This document shows positions 60,314 through 64,000 of a DNA stretch of 64,000 nucleotides, piece by piece (positions within the stretch are counted from its first letter, which is position 1; every line of letters begins with the position of its first letter). This stretch comes from Vulcanimicrobiota bacterium (GTDB lineage: Bacteria; Vulcanimicrobiota; Vulcanimicrobiia; Vulcanimicrobiales; Vulcanimicrobiaceae): assembly GCA_027307235.1 (NCBI GenBank), contig DAHUXH010000020.1, forward strand, positions 1-64,000, written 5' to 3'. The notes under the pieces were generated by a model that did not search any database, had not been told where the DNA came from, and worked only from the letters and a program-made list of their open reading frames with translations. The position numbers and the translations under genes are program-made.

Positions 60314-61330
60314 TTAGCGGGGTTTTCTTGCGTAGGCGCGGCGTGCGGCTTCTTTGATTGATTTGGTGCCCATGCCGTAGAACTCGATGAGTTCTACCGG
60401 GTCGCCGGATTGGCCGAACGTGTCGTCGACGCCGATGAACTCCATCGGCACCGGATGTTCTTGCACGAGGATCTCGGCGACGCGCGAGCCCATGCCGGCG
60501 TGCTTCTGGTGCTCTTCGACGGTCACGACCGCGCCGCACTCGCGCGCGGCGGTGAGGATGGCCGGCGCATCCATCGGTTTGATCGTGTGATTGTTGATCA
60601 CTCGGCACTCGATGCCGTCTTCGCGGGCGAGTTCGTCGGCGGCGATCAGCGCGTTATAGACGAGGATGCCGCATGCGACGATTGCAACGTCGCCGCCGTC
60701 GCGAAACGTCTGCGCCTTGCCGATCTCGAACGGCGTTTGATCGGTGGTGACGATCGCTGACTTGTCGCGCGCGAAGCGCAAGTACGCCGGGCCGAATTTT
60801 TCAGAGAGCGCGAGCGTGGCTTTTTTCGTCTGCACCGAGTCGCACGGCACCACGACCATCATGTGCGGAATCACGCGCATGATCGCGATGTCTTCGATCG
60901 CCTGATGGGTTGCGCCGTCGGGACCCACCGAAACGCCGGCGTGCGCGCCCGCGATCTTCACGTTGGTCTCGTTGAGCGCCATGATCGTGCGCACTTGTTC
61001 CCACGAGCGTCCCGGGTTGAACATCGCGTAACTCGCGATCCACGGAATTTTTCCGGCTGCGGCGAGGCCGCCGGCCATCGCGACGAGCATCTGCTCGGCG
61101 ACGCCGATCTCGAAATACTGGCTCGGATGCGCTTTCTTGAAGCCTTCCATGCGCGTCGACTCCGCGAGGTCGGCGCAGATCGCGATAACGTTGGCGTTGC
61201 GCGTGCCGGCCTCGATCAGCCCTTCGCCGAAGCCGTTGCGTGTCGGCACCTGCTTGAGCGACGCCGCATCGCGGTAATCGACGAGGTGCATCGAGTGGGC
61301 TTCCCCTTCCAAAACAGACGTGTCAGACAT
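60314..61330 (-). CDS. Transketolase, C-terminal subunit
   Basis: A 338-aa protein corresponding to the pyrimidine-binding and C-terminal halves of transketolase. The active-site glutamate segment is PSQYFEIGVAEQMLVAMAGG, followed by GKIPWIASYAMF, AHAGVSVGPDGATHQAIEDI, LRFARDKSAIV and TVEEHQKHAGMGSRVAEIL. It pairs with the N-terminal subunit gene upstream, with which it overlaps by 8 bases. Two-gene transketolases occur in archaea and several bacterial phyla. Role: pentose-phosphate carbon exchange with thiamine diphosphate. Confidence 0.93.
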   Translation of the reverse strand: MSDTSVLEGEAHSMHLVDYRDAASLKQVPTRNGFGEGLIEAGTRNANVIAICADLAESTRMEGFKKAHPSQYFEIGVAEQMLVAMAGGLAAAGKIPWIASYAMFNPGRSWEQVRTIMALNETNVKIAGAHAGVSVGPDGATHQAIEDIAIMRVIPHMMVVVPCDSVQTKKATLALSEKFGPAYLRFARDKSAIVTTDQTPFEIGKAQTFRDGGDVAIVACGILVYNALIAADELAREDGIECRVINNHTIKPMDAPAILTAARECGAVVTVEEHQKHAGMGSRVAEILVQEHPVPMEFIGVDDTFGQSGDPVELIEFYGMGTKSIKEAARRAYARKPR

Positions 61331-62180
61331 GGGCGAGGATCTTCTCCCGTTCGGCTTCGAGTTCGCGCAGTGCGGCGTCGGCTTGCTCTTTATTCGGCGG
61401 CTTGCCGTGCCACGTGTAGTCGCCTTCCATGTAGGAGATGCCCTTGCCCGGCACGGTGTTCGCGATAATCACCGTCGGTTTGCCGGTTACCGTCTTCGCG
61501 CGCTCCACCGTCTCGATGAACGCGCCGATGTCGTTGCCGTCGCACTCGGCGACGTTCCAGTTGAACGAGCGGTACTTGCCGGCGAGCGGTTCGAGCGGCA
61601 TGACGTCTTCGGTGCTGCCGTCGATCTGAATGAAGTTCCGATCGATGATGCACATGAGATTGTCGAGCTTGAATTTCGCGGCCGTCATCACCGCTTCCCA
61701 ATGCAACCCGCACTGGTGTTCGGCGTCGGACGTCACCACGTAGACGCGCCACGACTGCTGGTCCGCCTTCGCCGCCAGCGCCATGCCTGTGCCTTGCGCG
61801 AGCCCTTCGCCGAGCGGTCCGGAGGTCGTCTCCAGCGCGGCCATACGCGTGCGCTCGGGGTGCCCTTGCAGACGCGTTCCGAATTTGCGCAGCGTCAGCA
61901 GTTCGTCGACTGGGAAGTACCCAGCATACGCCATCGCGGAGTAGCGCACCGGCGCGATGTGTCCGCACGAGAGCAGCAACCGATCGCGATCGGGCATCTC
62001 GGGATGCTTGGGATCGTGATGCAGAATGTGCCCGTAGAGCGCGGTGAAGATGTCCGCCATGTCGAGCGAACCGGCCGAATGACCGGAGCCGGCCGACAAG
62101 AGCGAACGGATGATGCCTTGGCGCACCAAATTCGCCTGCTCACGGAGTTCGCGCAGGCGCTGCGGGGAGAGAGAAGCCAT
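61323..62180 (-). CDS. Transketolase, N-terminal subunit
   Basis: A 285-aa thiamine-diphosphate-binding half. It shows SLLSAGSGHSAGSLDMADIF, the GPLGEGLAQGTGMALAAK segment, SDAEHQCGLHWEAVMTAA (the GDG-like cofactor motif; here S-D-A-E-H-Q-C-G) and IIDRNFIQIDGST. The start ATG 62180 (MASLSPQRLREL) is preferred; the reading to 62282 has an implausible Pro/Ala extension. It forms an operon with the C-terminal subunit, and is divergent from pnp. Confidence 0.92.
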   Translation of the reverse strand: MASLSPQRLRELREQANLVRQGIIRSLLSAGSGHSAGSLDMADIFTALYGHILHHDPKHPEMPDRDRLLLSCGHIAPVRYSAMAYAGYFPVDELLTLRKFGTRLQGHPERTRMAALETTSGPLGEGLAQGTGMALAAKADQQSWRVYVVTSDAEHQCGLHWEAVMTAAKFKLDNLMCIIDRNFIQIDGSTEDVMPLEPLAGKYRSFNWNVAECDGNDIGAFIETVERAKTVTGKPTVIIANTVPGKGISYMEGDYTWHGKPPNKEQADAALRELEAEREKILAHV

Positions 62181-62323
62181 ATGGCCGGTTATACCAGCCT
62201 TTGGGGCTTTGGACCTCGGAGAAACGTCACTGGGGCGCGCGGGCAGACCAGGTTCTGGTGCCGCCGGACCCGAACCGGGCACGGTTCACAAAAAAGCAAT
62301 ACACAATAGAACTAGGAGAAAAC

Positions 62324-64000
62324 GTGCCCGAATCCGTGACCTTAGAGGTCGGCGGGCGCACGATGGTCATCGAGACCGGTGAGCTTGCCAAGCAAGCCAA
62401 CGGTTCCGCGCTCATTCGCTACGGCGACCAAAATGTCGTGCTCTGCGCCGTCACCGCCTCCGCCAAACCGCGCGAAGGCATCGACTTCTTCCCCCTGACC
62501 TGCGACTTCGAAGAGAAGATGTACGCCGCCGGAAAGATTCCGGGCGGCTACCTGAAGCGTGAAGGACGTCCGTCCGAACACGGAACGCTCTCGTCGCGCC
62601 AGATCGATCGCCCGATCCGCCCGCTCTTTCCCGATGGTTTCCGCAACGACGTGCAGATCATCGCGACGGTCCTCTCGATCGACCCCGAGCTCGACGCCGA
62701 CGTCATCGGCGTCTGCGCCGCCGGAGCGGCGCTGGCCGTCTCCGACATTCCATTCGAGAAGAGCGTCGCCGCCGTCCGCGTCGGCCGCGACGAGAAGGGC
62801 AAGTACATCTGCAATCCCACGCTTCCTCAGTATGAGGCCGGCGGCATGGACATCGTCGTCGCCGGCACAGCCGACGGCGTGATGATGGTCGAGGGCGGCG
62901 CGCACGAGTGCAGCGAGGAAGACTTCCTCGGCGCCGTCGAGTTCGCGCACGGCGAGATCAAGAAGATCGTTGCCGCGATCGACAAGCTGGCGAAGAAAGC
63001 CGGCAAGGACAAACGCGACTTCCCCGTTCAGAAAGTCCACGCCGACCTTGAGAAGTGGGTGCGCAAGACGTTCGCCAAGGACGTCGCCAAAGCGATGCGC
63101 ATCGTCGAGAAGCAAGCCCGCGAAGAGGCTTTCGCCGAACTCAAGCGGGATGCCGCGATCGAGCGCTGCGGCAAAAAAGACGACGCCATCCGCGCGCTGC
63201 TGGAAGATCCCTCGAACAAAGATTTCGAGAAGATCATCAAGGCAATGGAAGAAGACGAACTGCGCACGATGGTCGTCGAAGAGGGCATGCGCCCCGACGG
63301 ACGCCGTCCCGACGAGATTCGCCCGATCTGGAGCAAGGTGCATTACGTGCCGCGCGTCCACGGTTCCGGCGTCTTCACGCGCGGTCAAACGCAGGCGTTC
63401 ACCGCCGCGACGCTCGGCTCGACCAGCGACGCGCAACGCCTCGACGGCATCGTCGCGCTCGAAGACAAACGCTACATGCACTACTACAACTTCCCGCCGT
63501 ACTCGACCGGCGAGACGCGCCCGATGCGCGCACCCGGACGGCGCGAGATCGGTCACGGTCACTTGGCCGAGCGCGCTCTCGTGCCGGTGCTTCCGAAGAA
63601 GGAAGATTTCCCGTATACGATTCGCGTGATCAGCGAAGTGCTGGAATCGAACGGTTCGTCGTCGATGGCGTCGGTGTGCGGCAGCTCACTTGCGCTCATG
63701 GACGCGGGCGTTCCGATCAAGGAACACGTCGCCGGCGTCGCGATGGGTTTGGTTATCAAAGACCGCAGCTACGCGATCCTCACCGACATTCAAGGCCTTG
63801 AAGATGCGCTCGGCGAGATGGACTTCAAGGTCGCCGGAACGACCAAGGGCATCACCGCCGTGCAGATGGACATCAAGGTGACCGGCATCACCATCGACAT
63901 CATGCGGGAAGCGATGGAAGAGGCGCGCAAGTCGCGTCTGTTCATCATCGGCAAGCTCAAAGAGACGATCGCGCAGCCGCGCACGGAACTTTCGAAGTAC
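62324..64000 (+). CDS. pnp: Polyribonucleotide nucleotidyltransferase (PNPase), 3' end beyond window
   Basis: The first 559 codons of a phosphorolytic exoribonuclease of the degradosome type. GTG 62324 is the start, with AGGAG five bases upstream. The first RNase PH domain is seen in LIRYGDQNVVLCAVTASAKP, PREGIDFFPLTCDFEEKMYA and LKREGRPSEHGTLSSRQIDR. The helical domain spans about 215-300. The second RNase PH domain is catalytic: RPDGRRPDEIRPIWSKV, GSGVFTRGQTQAF, FPPYSTGETRPMRAPGRREI and SNGSSSMASVCGSSLALMDA. The C-terminal KH and S1 domains lie past the window edge. The proximal spacer (62181-62323) has no other gene. Confidence 0.97.
   Translation, partial: MPESVTLEVGGRTMVIETGELAKQANGSALIRYGDQNVVLCAVTASAKPREGIDFFPLTCDFEEKMYAAGKIPGGYLKREGRPSEHGTLSSRQIDRPIRPLFPDGFRNDVQIIATVLSIDPELDADVIGVCAAGAALAVSDIPFEKSVAAVRVGRDEKGKYICNPTLPQYEAGGMDIVVAGTADGVMMVEGGAHECSEEDFLGAVEFAHGEIKKIVAAIDKLAKKAGKDKRDFPVQKVHADLEKWVRKTFAKDVAKAMRIVEKQAREEAFAELKRDAAIERCGKKDDAIRALLEDPSNKDFEKIIKAMEEDELRTMVVEEGMRPDGRRPDEIRPIWSKVHYVPRVHGSGVFTRGQTQAFTAATLGSTSDAQRLDGIVALEDKRYMHYYNFPPYSTGETRPMRAPGRREIGHGHLAERALVPVLPKKEDFPYTIRVISEVLESNGSSSMASVCGSSLALMDAGVPIKEHVAGVAMGLVIKDRSYAILTDIQGLEDALGEMDFKVAGTTKGITAVQMDIKVTGITIDIMREAMEEARKSRLFIIGKLKETIAQPRTELSKY

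Noticed and set aside
1-64000. CRISPR arrays, tRNA and rRNA genes.
   Set aside because: No regularly spaced direct repeats, no cloverleaf-like sequence with conserved T-arm, and no rRNA-like stretch were seen in the few intergenic gaps.

Overview
The window is a dense, high-GC bacterial chromosome segment with about 58 genes, mostly in tight operons with ATGA or GTGA start/stop overlaps, and very little spacer. The gene set suggests an aerobic, diderm-like heterotroph: Tat translocase, Rieske/cytochrome b, ResB/CcsA cytochrome c maturation, a TonB-like protein, a split (two-subunit) transketolase and a menaquinone-type methyltransferase. Secreted proteins with Ser-Pro repeats and the overall gene mix remind me of Vulcanimicrobiota (Eremiobacterota, WPS-2). 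That placement is an inference and nothing here proves it.

Layout. 1-811: tail of an IS3-type transposase, a 5'-truncated phage-like ORF and a gene-free stretch. 0.8-7.1 kb: a small secreted protein, then nadA-nadB-nadC (de novo NAD), a PLP-dependent dehydratase and an Xaa-Pro peptidase. 7.2-13.5 kb: a small membrane protein, a glutaredoxin-like protein, rsmI, metG, a diguanylate cyclase, tatD and a phospholipase-D-like protein. 13.6-21.3 kb: a respiratory and export block (menaquinone methyltransferase, polyprenyl diphosphate synthase, tatA, tatC, resB, ccsA, a secreted protein, Rieske protein, cytochrome b fused to cytochrome c). 21.4-32 kb: a GT-C glycosyltransferase divergent from an eight-gene tetrapyrrole operon (sirC-hemC-hemD' fusion, hemB, mobA-like, hemL, rex, hemA, cobA-hemD fusion, DUF92). 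32-38.8 kb: glutaredoxin, TonB-like protein, arginase, DUF5069, and a BMP/ABC nucleoside importer. 38.9-39.7 kb: an AT-richer two-gene cassette resembling a toxin-antitoxin pair with an ADP-ribosyltransferase-like product. 39.7-45.2 kb: a beta-lactamase-fold protein, ilvE, chrA and a beta-propeller/phosphoesterase. 45.3-52.5 kb: a formate module (OFA-type transporter, selenocysteine formate dehydrogenase, FeS subunit, NrfD subunit, FdhD). 52.5-59.8 kb: a hybrid kinase, a hydrolase, a degenerate ABC pair, a DJ-1 homologue lacking its cysteine, and small redox genes. 59.8-64 kb: rpsO, split transketolase, and pnp running off the window.

Main points of interest. (1) The formate dehydrogenase alpha subunit looks split by a TGA, but this is a selenocysteine codon followed by a well-formed bacterial SECIS hairpin. 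(2) Three 104-bp palindromic elements sit just after genes, with compensatory changes in both arms; one supplies the stop codon of its neighbour. (3) The ART-like two-gene cassette. (4) Unusual fusions in tetrapyrrole synthesis. (5) Several homologues have lost catalytic residues: the ABC ATPase, the DJ-1 protein and a PLD half-site. (6) Convergent genes repeatedly share a 4-bp stop overlap.

How the genes work together: the heme operon, with Rex beside hemA, supplies cofactors to the cytochromes; Tat exports the Rieske protein; MobA-like and FdhD proteins support the molybdenum/selenium formate dehydrogenase, which probably feeds electrons through the NrfD subunit to the quinone pool and the bc complex.
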